Positions 17,645-25,442 of a stretch of 64,000 bases of DNA are shown piece by piece. The stretch is from assembly GCF_006151805.1 (NCBI RefSeq), contig NZ_VDDA01000004.1, positions 363,519 to 427,518 of the forward strand, read 5' to 3'. The stretch's first letter is position 1. Each line of letters begins with the position of its first letter. Under the pieces are notes generated by a model that saw only the letters and a list, made by a program, of their open reading frames with translations, made no database searches and had not been told where the DNA came from. The position numbers and the translations under genes were made by a program. The stretch comes from Methylobacterium terricola (GTDB taxonomy: Bacteria > Pseudomonadota > Alphaproteobacteria > Rhizobiales > Beijerinckiaceae).

Positions 17645-19557
17645 CCGTGGGCGCAACGAGCGAGGCGATGTATCCAACCGTGCGCGGGACGATCCTGGCG
17701 GTCGACGACGAGCCGGATATTCTGGTCGCCCTCGAGGATCTGCTCGAGGACGAATACCGGGTGCTCACCACCAGCCGGCCGGCCGAGGCCCTGGAGCTGA
17801 TCGCCTCCGAGCCCGACATCGACGTCATCCTGTCGGACCAGCGCATGCCCGGCCTGACCGGCGACGCCCTGCTGGCCCAGGCCCGGGAGATCTCGGACGC
17901 GCAGGCGATCCTGCTCACCGGCTATGCCGACATCTCGGCGGTGGTCTCGGCGCTCAACCGCGGCGGCATCACCGGCTACGTCACCAAGCCGTGGGACCCG
18001 TCGCTCCTGCGCAACGCGGTGCGCAGCGCCTATGAGCGCCACCGGCTCGCCCGCGAGCTCGCCACCGAACGCGCCCTGCTGCGCGGCCTCCTCGATCATT
18101 CCGGCGACGCGATCGCCTTCAAGGACACCGACGGGCGCTACCTGCGCCTGAACGCCCGCATGGCGGCGCGCCTGGCTGCGCCCTCGGTCGAGACCTGCCT
18201 CGGCCGCCGCGAGGCCGAGTTCGCCGTACCCGGGAGCGAGGCCGCCGAAGCCGCAGACCGGGCCGCCATCGCGTCCGGCGCGCCGACCGAGATCGTGGTC
18301 GGGGGCGCCGAGACGGCACAGGGCGCGAACGCGGAACGCTGGAGCCAGGTCACCCGGGTGCCGATCCGCGACGAGGCCGGCGCCGTCGTCCACCTGGCGG
18401 TGATCGAGCGCGACATCACCGAGCAGCGCCTGCTCGAGGGGCGCTTGCGCCAGGCCGACAAGATGCAGGCCCTCGGCACCCTCGCGGGCGGCGTCGCGCA
18501 CGACTTCAACAACCTGCTCACCGCGATCCTCGGCAGCCTGGAACTCGCCCTGCCCAAGGTGGCGGGCGACGCGCGGCTGACGCGGCTGATGACCAACGCC
18601 GCCCAGGCGGCGCAGCGCGGCGCGGCGCTGACCAAGCGTCTCCTCACCTTCAGCCACCGCCGCGACCTCCAGGCCCGCGTCGTCGACCTCAACGCGGTGA
18701 TCCGCGGCATGGACGACCTGCTCGGGCGGAGCCTGGGCGGCTTCGTGCAGGTCGAGCACGCCTTGAGCGACGACCTCTGGCCGGCCAAGGTCGATCCCGA
18801 CCAGCTCGAACTCGCGATCCTCAACCTCTGCATCAATGGCCGCGACGCGATGCCGGAAGGCGGCATCGTCGTGCTCTCGACCCGCAACGAGAGGGTCAGC
18901 GGCAGTACCGACCCGAACCTCAAGGACGGCGACTACGCGGTGACCGCGATCCGCGACACCGGCACCGGCATCCCGCCGGAAATCCTCGGCCGGGTGTTCG
19001 AGCCGTTCTTCACCACCAAGGGCGTCGGCCAGGGCACCGGCCTCGGCCTCGCCATGGTGTTCGGCCTCGTCCAGCAATCCGGCGGCACGATCCGCATCGA
19101 CAGCGAGGTCGGGCGCGGCACCACGGTCCTGCTCTACCTGCCGCGGTCGCACGAGTCGGTGGAAGCCGTGTCCGCCGCAAAGGCGGTGCCCGCCCCGGCC
19201 TCGCGCCGGGCCCGGGTCCTGGTGGTCGACGACGATCCCCAGGTCCGCCACGTCACCGCCTCGTTCCTCAACGGCTTCGGCTACGACGAGGCCGAGGTGC
19301 CGAGCGGCGAGGCGGCCCTGGAACGGCTGGCGGCGGAGCGGTTCGACATCGTGGTCGCCGATCTGGCGATGCCGGGCATGAGCGGAATCGACCTCGCCGA
19401 GGAGGTGCGCCGGCGCTGGCCCGCCCTGCCGTTCCTGCTCGTCACCGGCCACGCCGAGGCGGCCCGGATCCCGGCGGATTTCTCGGTGCTGGAGAAGCCC
19501 TTCCCCTCCGCCGACCTGGCGGCCCGGGTGGCGGCGCTGCTCGCGCCGGAAGGGTGA
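17641..19557 (+). CDS. Hybrid histidine kinase REC-PAS-HK-REC
   Basis: 638 residues, ATG overlapping the previous stop (ATGA). N-terminal receiver (about 15-130) with Asp66 in SDQRMPG and TGYAD, resembling RpfG/HupR-type receivers. PAS domain about 145-265. Phospho-acceptor His287 in GGVAHDFNNLL (HisKA with the HDFNN box). HATPase with CINGRDAM, DTGTG and GTGLGL. C-terminal receiver (about 525-638) with Asp574 in ADLAMPG. Soluble. It is the last gene of the operon. Its final receiver could pass phosphate to an unlinked Hpt or regulator, so the end output is not encoded here. Confidence 0.93.
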   Translation: MTVGATSEAMYPTVRGTILAVDDEPDILVALEDLLEDEYRVLTTSRPAEALELIASEPDIDVILSDQRMPGLTGDALLAQAREISDAQAILLTGYADISAVVSALNRGGITGYVTKPWDPSLLRNAVRSAYERHRLARELATERALLRGLLDHSGDAIAFKDTDGRYLRLNARMAARLAAPSVETCLGRREAEFAVPGSEAAEAADRAAIASGAPTEIVVGGAETAQGANAERWSQVTRVPIRDEAGAVVHLAVIERDITEQRLLEGRLRQADKMQALGTLAGGVAHDFNNLLTAILGSLELALPKVAGDARLTRLMTNAAQAAQRGAALTKRLLTFSHRRDLQARVVDLNAVIRGMDDLLGRSLGGFVQVEHALSDDLWPAKVDPDQLELAILNLCINGRDAMPEGGIVVLSTRNERVSGSTDPNLKDGDYAVTAIRDTGTGIPPEILGRVFEPFFTTKGVGQGTGLGLAMVFGLVQQSGGTIRIDSEVGRGTTVLLYLPRSHESVEAVSAAKAVPAPASRRARVLVVDDDPQVRHVTASFLNGFGYDEAEVPSGEAALERLAAERFDIVVADLAMPGMSGIDLAEEVRRRWPALPFLLVTGHAEAARIPADFSVLEKPFPSADLAARVAALLAPEG

Positions 19558-19630
19558 GTTTCGCAAGCCGGGCGATCGCCGCGGCATGTCGGCTCGGTCC
19601 TGCCGACTCGGCACTTCCGTCGATATCCCC

Positions 19631-19674
19631 CCGCATCGTCCCGGGTTCCGCTGTGCGGCCCCGGGACGATGCGG
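19631..19674. repeat. Long perfect inverted repeat (REP-like)
   Basis: 15-bp arms CCGCATCGTCCCGGG (19631-19645) and its exact complement (19660-19674) around a 14-nt loop. No T-tract on either side. It may stop or protect the chemosensory transcript, or be one copy of a dispersed palindromic element. Confidence 0.85.
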
Positions 19675-19823
19675 AGAGCGCGAGGTCCGTCGGGAGATTC
19701 GCCCGATCGAGGGCGGGATGGACGGCAAAGTGTCTCACCGACGGCACGGTAGAGCCGAAATCATCCAGCCTCCGCCGTCGTTCACGCTTGCGTCAGCAAG
19801 TTTTGCGAAGTGTTGCCCCACGA

Positions 19824-19852
19824 TTGCCGAACGGTCGTCCCCGCTTTAAGGC
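19824..19852 (+). promoter_or_regulatory. Candidate promoter of the metal efflux operon
   Basis: TTGCCG (19824-19829), 17-bp spacer, TAAGGC (19847-19852), about 25 nt before the predicted leader and 32 nt before the ATG. A weak match, listed because it is the best in the gap. Confidence 0.35.
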
Positions 19853-19884
19853 AGCGGCGCGCCTGACGAAGAGTGTGACACGCG

Positions 19885-21108
19885 ATGCCCCGGACGCTGA
19901 GACCGAGCCTTCAGATCGTCGTCCTGGCCGTCGTGGCCGCAGGCGCGGTCTTCGCCTACACCGCCCTCCGCCCGGCCCACCGCCAGGAGGCGATCGCCAC
20001 CTTCGCGGACGTGCCGGCCCGCAAGCCCAACAGCGGCTTCACCCTGACGGCGTCGCAGCTCGCCACGGTGACGAGCGAGCCGGTGGTCAAGCGCCAGTTC
20101 TTCGAGGAGATCGCCACCGAGGGCAAGATCAGCGTCGACGAGTACATGGCGACGCCGGTCTTCTCGCCCTATCCGGGCCGGGTCATCGCGATCTTCGTCC
20201 GCACCGGCGACCAGGTGAAGCGCGGCCAGCCCTTGTTCTCGGTCCAGGCCAACGAGATGGTGCAGGCCCAGAACGATTATCTCGCGGCGCTCAACGTGCT
20301 CAACAAGAGCCGCTCGCAGCTCACCTTCGCGCAGGCCGCCGAGAAGCGGCAGCGCGACCTCTACGAGACCCGCACCACCACGCTGCGCGAGCTGCAGGTG
20401 GCCCAGAACGACCTCACATCGGCCAGCAACGACAACCGCACCGCCGAGGTCGGGCTCGAGGCGGTGCGCAACCGCCTGCGCATCCTCGGCCTGCGCGACG
20501 AGGACATGTCCGCCCTCTCGAAGGGCTCGGCGATCAACCCCGACACGCCCATCAACGCACCGCTCAGCGGCACCATCATCCAGCGCAAGATCGGCCCGGG
20601 GCAGTATGTCGGCTCGGGCGGCGAGCCGCCCTACACCATCGGCGACCTGTCGAAGGTCTGGCTGGTGGCGCAGCTGCGCGAGGCCGACGCGGCGAAGGTC
20701 GAGATGAACGAGAAGATCGCCTTCCGCGTGCCGGCCCATCCGGACCGCACCTTCGAGGGCCGGATCAACTTCATCGGCACCTCGGTCGACCCGGCGACCC
20801 GGCGCATCACCGTGCGGGCCGAGATCGACAACCGCCAAGGTCTGCTCAAGCCCGAGATGTATGCCAGCGTCCGCATCATCAACGAGCGCGAGAGCCTGTC
20901 CCATGCCGTGCCCCGCGCCGCGGTGATCCTGGAAGGCAACAAGGCCAGCGTCTGGGTGCTCAAGCCCGACAACTCGGTCGAGAGCCGGCCGATCAAGCCC
21001 GGCATCGTCGACGGCACCACCGTCGAGATCCTCGACGGCCTGAAGGAGGGCGAGCGGGTGATCTCCCGCGGCTCGCTCTTCATCGACCGGATGTCGACCC
21101 AGAGCTGA
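19885..21108 (+). CDS. RND efflux periplasmic adaptor (CzcB/CusB family)
   Basis: 407 residues. An N-terminal hydrophobic anchor (about 8-26) places the protein in the periplasm. Then come a barrel-sandwich (lipoyl-like) half-motif (PVFSPYPGRVIAIFVRTGDQVKRGQ), a long alpha-hairpin (about 125-200), the second half-motif (INAPLSGTIIQRKIGPGQYV), a beta-barrel, and a membrane-proximal domain. It bridges the inner-membrane pump encoded 44 bp downstream and an outer-membrane channel not encoded nearby. No His-rich or Met-rich metal-binding tail is seen, so the metal cannot be named from this protein. Confidence 0.93.
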   Translation: MPRTLRPSLQIVVLAVVAAGAVFAYTALRPAHRQEAIATFADVPARKPNSGFTLTASQLATVTSEPVVKRQFFEEIATEGKISVDEYMATPVFSPYPGRVIAIFVRTGDQVKRGQPLFSVQANEMVQAQNDYLAALNVLNKSRSQLTFAQAAEKRQRDLYETRTTTLRELQVAQNDLTSASNDNRTAEVGLEAVRNRLRILGLRDEDMSALSKGSAINPDTPINAPLSGTIIQRKIGPGQYVGSGGEPPYTIGDLSKVWLVAQLREADAAKVEMNEKIAFRVPAHPDRTFEGRINFIGTSVDPATRRITVRAEIDNRQGLLKPEMYASVRIINERESLSHAVPRAAVILEGNKASVWVLKPDNSVESRPIKPGIVDGTTVEILDGLKEGERVISRGSLFIDRMSTQS

Positions 21109-21152
21109 CGCTCGTCCCTCCCCTTCGATCCCGAACCTTCGGATAATCGGCC

Positions 21153-24100
21153 ATGACCGGCATCGTCGGCCTCGCCCTGCGCCAGCGCGCCCTCGTCGTC
21201 CTGGCCTTCGTGGCCCTGATGATCGGCGGCCTCGCGGCGTTCCAGAGCCTCAACATCGAGGCCTATCCCGACCCGACGCCGCCGATGGTGAACGTCATCA
21301 CCCAGGCGCCGGGCCTCTCGGGCGAGGAGATCGAGCGCTACATCACGGTGCCGATCGAGGTGATCACCTCGGGGCTCCCCGACCTGAAGCAGGTCCGCAC
21401 CGTCTCGCTCTACGGCCTGTCCGACGTGAAGCTGCAATTCGGCTTCGCCAACAGCTACCGCGAGGCCGAGCAGCAGGTCCTCAACCGCCTCGCCCAGCTC
21501 GACGGGCTGCCGAACGGCGCCAAGCCGACGATCTCGCCGGTGAGCCCGATCGGCGAGATCTTCCGCTACAAGCTCGTCGCGCCGGACGGCTACAGCGTGC
21601 TCGACCTGAAGACGTTGCAGGACTGGGTCCTGCGCAAGCGCTTCCGCGCCGTGCCGGGCGTCATCGACGTGATCGGCTGGGGCGGCAAGACCAAGACCTT
21701 CGAGATCGGCGTCGACCTCGACCGGCTGATGGCCCATGGCCTGACCCTGTCGGGCGTGGTCAAGACCCTCAACGACAGCAACCTCAATGTCGGCGGCAAC
21801 CGCATCACCCTGGGCAGCCAATCGGCGGTGGTGCGGGGCGTCGGCCTGATCCGCTCGGTCGACGACATCGGCGAGACCGTGCTGTCGCAGTCCGGCGGCG
21901 CGCCGGTGCTGGTGAAGGACGTCGCCACCATCACCATCGGCCACCAGCCGCGGCTCGGCATCGCCGGGATGAACGACGACGACGACATCGTCCAGGGCAT
22001 CGTGCTGATGCGCCGCGGCGAGCGCTCGACCCCGTCGATCGAGGCGGTGAAGGCCGAGGTGGCGAAGATCGAGGCCGCCGGCATCCTGCCGCCGGGGGTG
22101 AAGATCGAGCGCATCTACGACCGCGCCGACCTCATCGCCGTCACCACCCACACCGTCCTGCACAACATGATGGTCGGGATCCTGCTGATCCTGGTGGTGC
22201 AGTGGCTGTTCCTCGGCAACCTGAGGAGCGCGATCATCGTCGTCGCGACGATTCCGTTCGCGCTGTTCTTCGCCGTCATCATCCTGGTGGTGCGGGGCGA
22301 ATCCGCCAACCTGCTGTCGGTCGGCGCGCTCGATTTCGGCCTGATCGTCGACGGCACCGTGATCATGGTCGAGGCGATCTTCCGCCGCCTGTCCGGCCAC
22401 GGCCCGCCGCTGCCGCATGCCCTTGCCGGCGCCAAGGGGATGCCGAGGAAGCTCGGGCTGATCTCGCTCGCCTCCTCGGATGTCAGCCGCTCGATCGTCT
22501 TCGCCGCCATCATCATCGTCACCGGCTTCCTGCCGCTGTTCACGCTGTCGGGCGTCGAGGGCAACATCTTCGGGCCGATGGCCCAGACCTACGCCTACGC
22601 GCTGGCCGGCGGCCTCATCGCCACTTTCACGGTGACGCCGGTCCTCTCGGCCTACCTGCTGCCGGAGCACATCGACGAGGTCGAGACGATCCTGGTCCGG
22701 GCCCTCGACCGGGCCTACCGGCCGGTGATCCGGGCGGCGCTCGGCCACCGCATCCTGACGCTCGGCGTCGCCGGCCTGATCTTCGCCGGCGTCGCGGTGG
22801 AGGGGCGCAACCTCGGCCTCGAATTCCTGCCGAAGCTGGAAGAGGGCAACCTCTGGATCCGCGCCACGATGCCGGCGACGATCTCGCTCGAGGAGGGCAA
22901 CCTGTACGTCAACCGGATCCGCCGGGTGATCGCCGAGGTGCCGGAGGTCGAGCGCGTGGTCTCGCAGCACGGCCGCCCCGACGACGGCACCGACGCCGCC
23001 GGCTTCTTCAACGGCGAGTTCTTCGCGCCGCTCAAACCCGCCGAGCAGTGGCGCGAGGGGATGAGCAAGGACGCGATGACCGGCGCCCTGCTGGAGCGGC
23101 TGCGGACCGAGTTCCCGGGCGTCGAGTTCAACCTGTCGCAGTATCTCCAGGACAACGTCGCCGAGGCGGTCTCCGGCATCAAGGGCGAGAACTCGTTCAA
23201 GGTGTTCGGGCCCGACCTGCAGACGCTCACCGACGTGGCGCGCCAGGTCGAGGCGGTGCTGAAACGGGTGCCCGGCGTCACCGATCTCGGCGTCTTCACC
23301 TCGCTCGGCCAGCCGACGGTGCAGATCAACGTCGACCGGGTGCGCGCCGCCCGCTACGGCCTCACCCCCGGCGACATCAACACCACGGTGCGCACCGCCG
23401 TCGGCGGCGACGCGGCGGGCGAGCTCTACGACACCGGCAGCGAGCGCCACTACCCGATCGTCGTGCGCCTCGCCTCGCAGTACCGCCAGAGCGTCCGCGC
23501 CATCCGCGAATTGCGCATCGCGGGGCAGAACCAGAACGGGGTGAACGTCCAGATCCCGTTGAGCGCCGTCGCCGACGTCGAGGTGGTGTCCGGCCCGGCC
23601 TACATCTACCGCGAGGGCCAGGAGCGCTACCTGCCGGTCAAGTTCAGCGTGCGCGACCGCGACCTCGGCAGCACCATCATCGAGGCCCGCGAGCGGGTCG
23701 CGCAGGAGGTGAAGCTGCCGCCCGACTATCGGCTCGAGCTGGTGGGCGAGTTCAACAACATGCAGGGGGCGCTGGCCCGCCTCTCGGTCACCGTGCCGCT
23801 GGCGATCCTGCTGATCGCGGTGCTGCTCTTCGTCAATTTCGGCTCGCTCGTCGACACGCTGCTGGCGCTCAGCGTGATCCCAATGGCGGTGGCCGGCGGC
23901 ATCGTGGCGCTCGCCGTCACCGAGACGCCGTTCTCGGTCTCGGCGGCGATCGGCTTCATTGCCCTTCTCGGCATCGCCGTGATGGACGGCATCATCGTCC
24001 TCACCCACTACAACGCCCTGCTCGCCCGCGGCGAGGCGCGGGCCGAGGCGATGCTGAAGACCTGCTACACCCAGATGCGCCCGGTGGTGATGACCTGCGT

Positions 24101-24326
24101 CGTCGCCGGCGTCGGCCTGCTGCCCGCCGCCTTCTCGCAAGGCGTCGGCTCGCAGGTCCAGAAGCCGCTCGCCCTGGTGGTGGTCGGCGGCATGAGCCTG
24201 GCGCCGCTCCTGATCCTGATCATCCTGCCGGTGCTGATCCTGCTGTTCTCCCGCCGGCGTCCGGCCGCGGTCCCGGTGCCGGCGGAGCACGGCGCGCCAG
24301 CGCCGGCCGGCGCCGCGGTCCACTGA
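21153..24326 (+). CDS. Heavy-metal RND efflux pump, CzcA/CusA family
   Basis: 1057 residues, the family's usual length, with 12 expected membrane helices and two large periplasmic loops. The fourth helix carries DFGLIVDGTVIMVEA with Asp394, Asp400 and Glu407, the proton-relay acids of the heavy-metal (HME) RND group, separating it from drug-type AcrB pumps. Starts 44 bp after the adaptor gene and is surely co-transcribed. Substrate is probably a divalent cation or Cu/Ag; the D-D-E set is more like CzcA (Co/Zn/Cd) than a drug pump, but this is inference. No TolC-like gene or metal regulator is adjacent. Confidence 0.95.
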   Translation: MTGIVGLALRQRALVVLAFVALMIGGLAAFQSLNIEAYPDPTPPMVNVITQAPGLSGEEIERYITVPIEVITSGLPDLKQVRTVSLYGLSDVKLQFGFANSYREAEQQVLNRLAQLDGLPNGAKPTISPVSPIGEIFRYKLVAPDGYSVLDLKTLQDWVLRKRFRAVPGVIDVIGWGGKTKTFEIGVDLDRLMAHGLTLSGVVKTLNDSNLNVGGNRITLGSQSAVVRGVGLIRSVDDIGETVLSQSGGAPVLVKDVATITIGHQPRLGIAGMNDDDDIVQGIVLMRRGERSTPSIEAVKAEVAKIEAAGILPPGVKIERIYDRADLIAVTTHTVLHNMMVGILLILVVQWLFLGNLRSAIIVVATIPFALFFAVIILVVRGESANLLSVGALDFGLIVDGTVIMVEAIFRRLSGHGPPLPHALAGAKGMPRKLGLISLASSDVSRSIVFAAIIIVTGFLPLFTLSGVEGNIFGPMAQTYAYALAGGLIATFTVTPVLSAYLLPEHIDEVETILVRALDRAYRPVIRAALGHRILTLGVAGLIFAGVAVEGRNLGLEFLPKLEEGNLWIRATMPATISLEEGNLYVNRIRRVIAEVPEVERVVSQHGRPDDGTDAAGFFNGEFFAPLKPAEQWREGMSKDAMTGALLERLRTEFPGVEFNLSQYLQDNVAEAVSGIKGENSFKVFGPDLQTLTDVARQVEAVLKRVPGVTDLGVFTSLGQPTVQINVDRVRAARYGLTPGDINTTVRTAVGGDAAGELYDTGSERHYPIVVRLASQYRQSVRAIRELRIAGQNQNGVNVQIPLSAVADVEVVSGPAYIYREGQERYLPVKFSVRDRDLGSTIIEARERVAQEVKLPPDYRLELVGEFNNMQGALARLSVTVPLAILLIAVLLFVNFGSLVDTLLALSVIPMAVAGGIVALAVTETPFSVSAAIGFIALLGIAVMDGIIVLTHYNALLARGEARAEAMLKTCYTQMRPVVMTCVVAGVGLLPAAFSQGVGSQVQKPLALVVVGGMSLAPLLILIILPVLILLFSRRRPAAVPVPAEHGAPAPAGAAVH

Positions 24327-24333
24327 TCCCGCC

Positions 24334-24427
24334 GCGCCGTCGAACGGATCAGTTCGACGGCGCAAGGCAAGTCCGAACGGGCACCGGCGCCGATGCGCCG
24401 GACGCCGTGGCATCGACGTGTCGATGC
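24334..24427. repeat. Cluster of three palindromes after the efflux operon
   Basis: GCGCCGTCGAAC/GTTCGACGGCGC (24334-24345, 24352-24363; 12-bp stem), CCGGCGC-cgat-GCGCCGG (24384-24401), and GCATCGAC-gt-GTCGATGC (24410-24427). None is followed by a T-tract. They fill the gap between the efflux pump and the toxin-antitoxin pair. Confidence 0.8.
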
Positions 24428-24514
24428 AAGGCGCGAGGGTATGAGACGGGAGCCGCCTGACAGCGCCGATGGCCTCGTGTAGAGGGCGTCGGTGACGCAG
24501 CGGAGGGCGACGGT

Positions 24515-24757
24515 TTGGCCGATCAGGACAGGGGCGAGGCCCAGCCGCGGCGGATCGGCCGGCGCGCCTTTCGGGCACGGATGGAGGCGTATCTCGGCGA
24601 GGCTCGACAGGGCCGATCCTTCGCCGTCACCTCGCATGGACGGGTGATCGCCGAGATCCACCCGCCCTCGATCCCGGAGCCGCCGCGCCGCCGGCCAGGG
24701 GCGCTCAAAGGCAGGATCCGCCTGTTGGGGGGAGCGGCCGGGGACGAGCGCGCGTGA
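24515..24757 (+). CDS. Phd/YefM-like antitoxin
   Basis: 80 residues from a TTG with GGAGGG about 7 nt upstream. The central part (RRAFRARMEAYLGEARQG, then SFAVTSHGRVIAEIHPP) matches the N-terminal DNA-binding fold of Phd/YefM antitoxins, where a helix is followed by a strand with S/T-x-H/R-G. The Pro/Arg-rich C-terminus would wrap the toxin. It overlaps the PIN toxin start by 4 bp (GTGA). Such antitoxins neutralise the toxin and repress their own operon. The family call is from pattern only. Confidence 0.75.
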   Translation: MADQDRGEAQPRRIGRRAFRARMEAYLGEARQGRSFAVTSHGRVIAEIHPPSIPEPPRRRPGALKGRIRLLGGAAGDERA

Positions 24758-25158
24758 AGCTGCTCCTCGGCACCCCTGCCCTGCTCTGGTGGCTCAGCGA
24801 CGATCCCCGTCTCGGGGACAAGGCTCGCGCGCGGATCGCCGATCCCCGCCACGTCGTGCTGGTCAGCGCGGTCTCGCTCTTCGAGATCACGCAGGCGATC
24901 CGTCTCGGCACCCTGGAGGCCGAGATCCGCGACATCCTCCAGGCGGTCGAGGGCGGGGGCTGCACCTGGCTCGACCTGCGCCCCGAACACCTTCGGATGC
25001 TGCGCAAGCTGCCGCCCGGGCCGGGCCGGCAGGATCCGTTCGGCCCCCTACTCATCGCCCAGGCCATGGCCGAGCAGGCGACGCTGGTTTCGGACGATCC
25101 GGAGGTGCCGCGCGTCATGATGCGGTTCATGCGATGCGGAGACGCGCCCGAGCGTTGA
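24754..25158 (+). CDS. PIN-domain (VapC-like) toxin, probably catalytically impaired
   Basis: 134 residues from a GTG overlapping the antitoxin stop. PIN toxins cut RNA using a cluster of four acidic residues and Mg2+. The subfamily normally starts LLLDTHALLWW; here it reads LLLGTPALLWW, so the first catalytic Asp is Gly6 and the conserved His is Pro8. The DPFD motif reads DPFG (Gly97). Glu44 (SLFEI) and the acids in LVSDD remain. Length and overall fold pattern are intact, so this looks like a point-mutated rather than truncated toxin. It may be inactive or act only as an antitoxin partner. Confidence 0.82.
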   Translation: MKLLLGTPALLWWLSDDPRLGDKARARIADPRHVVLVSAVSLFEITQAIRLGTLEAEIRDILQAVEGGGCTWLDLRPEHLRMLRKLPPGPGRQDPFGPLLIAQAMAEQATLVSDDPEVPRVMMRFMRCGDAPER

Positions 25159-25205
25159 CGCGACGCGAGAACCGGTCGAGCGGGCGGTATTCACGTCCTC
25201 CATGG

Positions 25206-25272
25206 GTCATTCCAGGGCGTCGCAGCCGCGCCGGGAATGATGCCGGTCCCGGCTTCGCGGCCCTGGAATGAC
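25206..25272. repeat. Palindromic intergenic element
   Basis: Outer arms GTCATTCCAGGGC (25206-25218) and its exact complement GCCCTGGAATGAC (25260-25272) flank a 41-nt centre that itself holds GGAATGATG. It lies between convergent transcription units (toxin + and aminotransferase -). No T-tract. Confidence 0.8.
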
Positions 25273-25442
25273 GAGGCGGGTGTCGGCCGCTCAGCGCGCA
25301 TGAGGCAAGGTCACGGCATCGCCGCGGAATCGCGGCTCCTCGCAGGGGACACCGAATCCCGCGCCGCCCCTGGCTCCGCCTCGATCACCCGGGACTCGCG
25401 CGCCGTTCGACACGCGGGCGATTCCCGATCGCAGAGCGGGCT

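Larger units (their letters stand above)
19558..19884. other. 327-bp gap between chemosensory operon and efflux operon
   Basis: No convincing gene. It holds a 15-bp perfect inverted repeat (19631-19674), described separately, and a candidate promoter for the efflux genes near its right end. Confidence 0.7.

Noticed and set aside
19631..19674. The 15-bp inverted repeat as a rho-independent terminator of the chemosensory operon
   Set aside because: No T-tract follows on either strand, so it is listed as a repeat.
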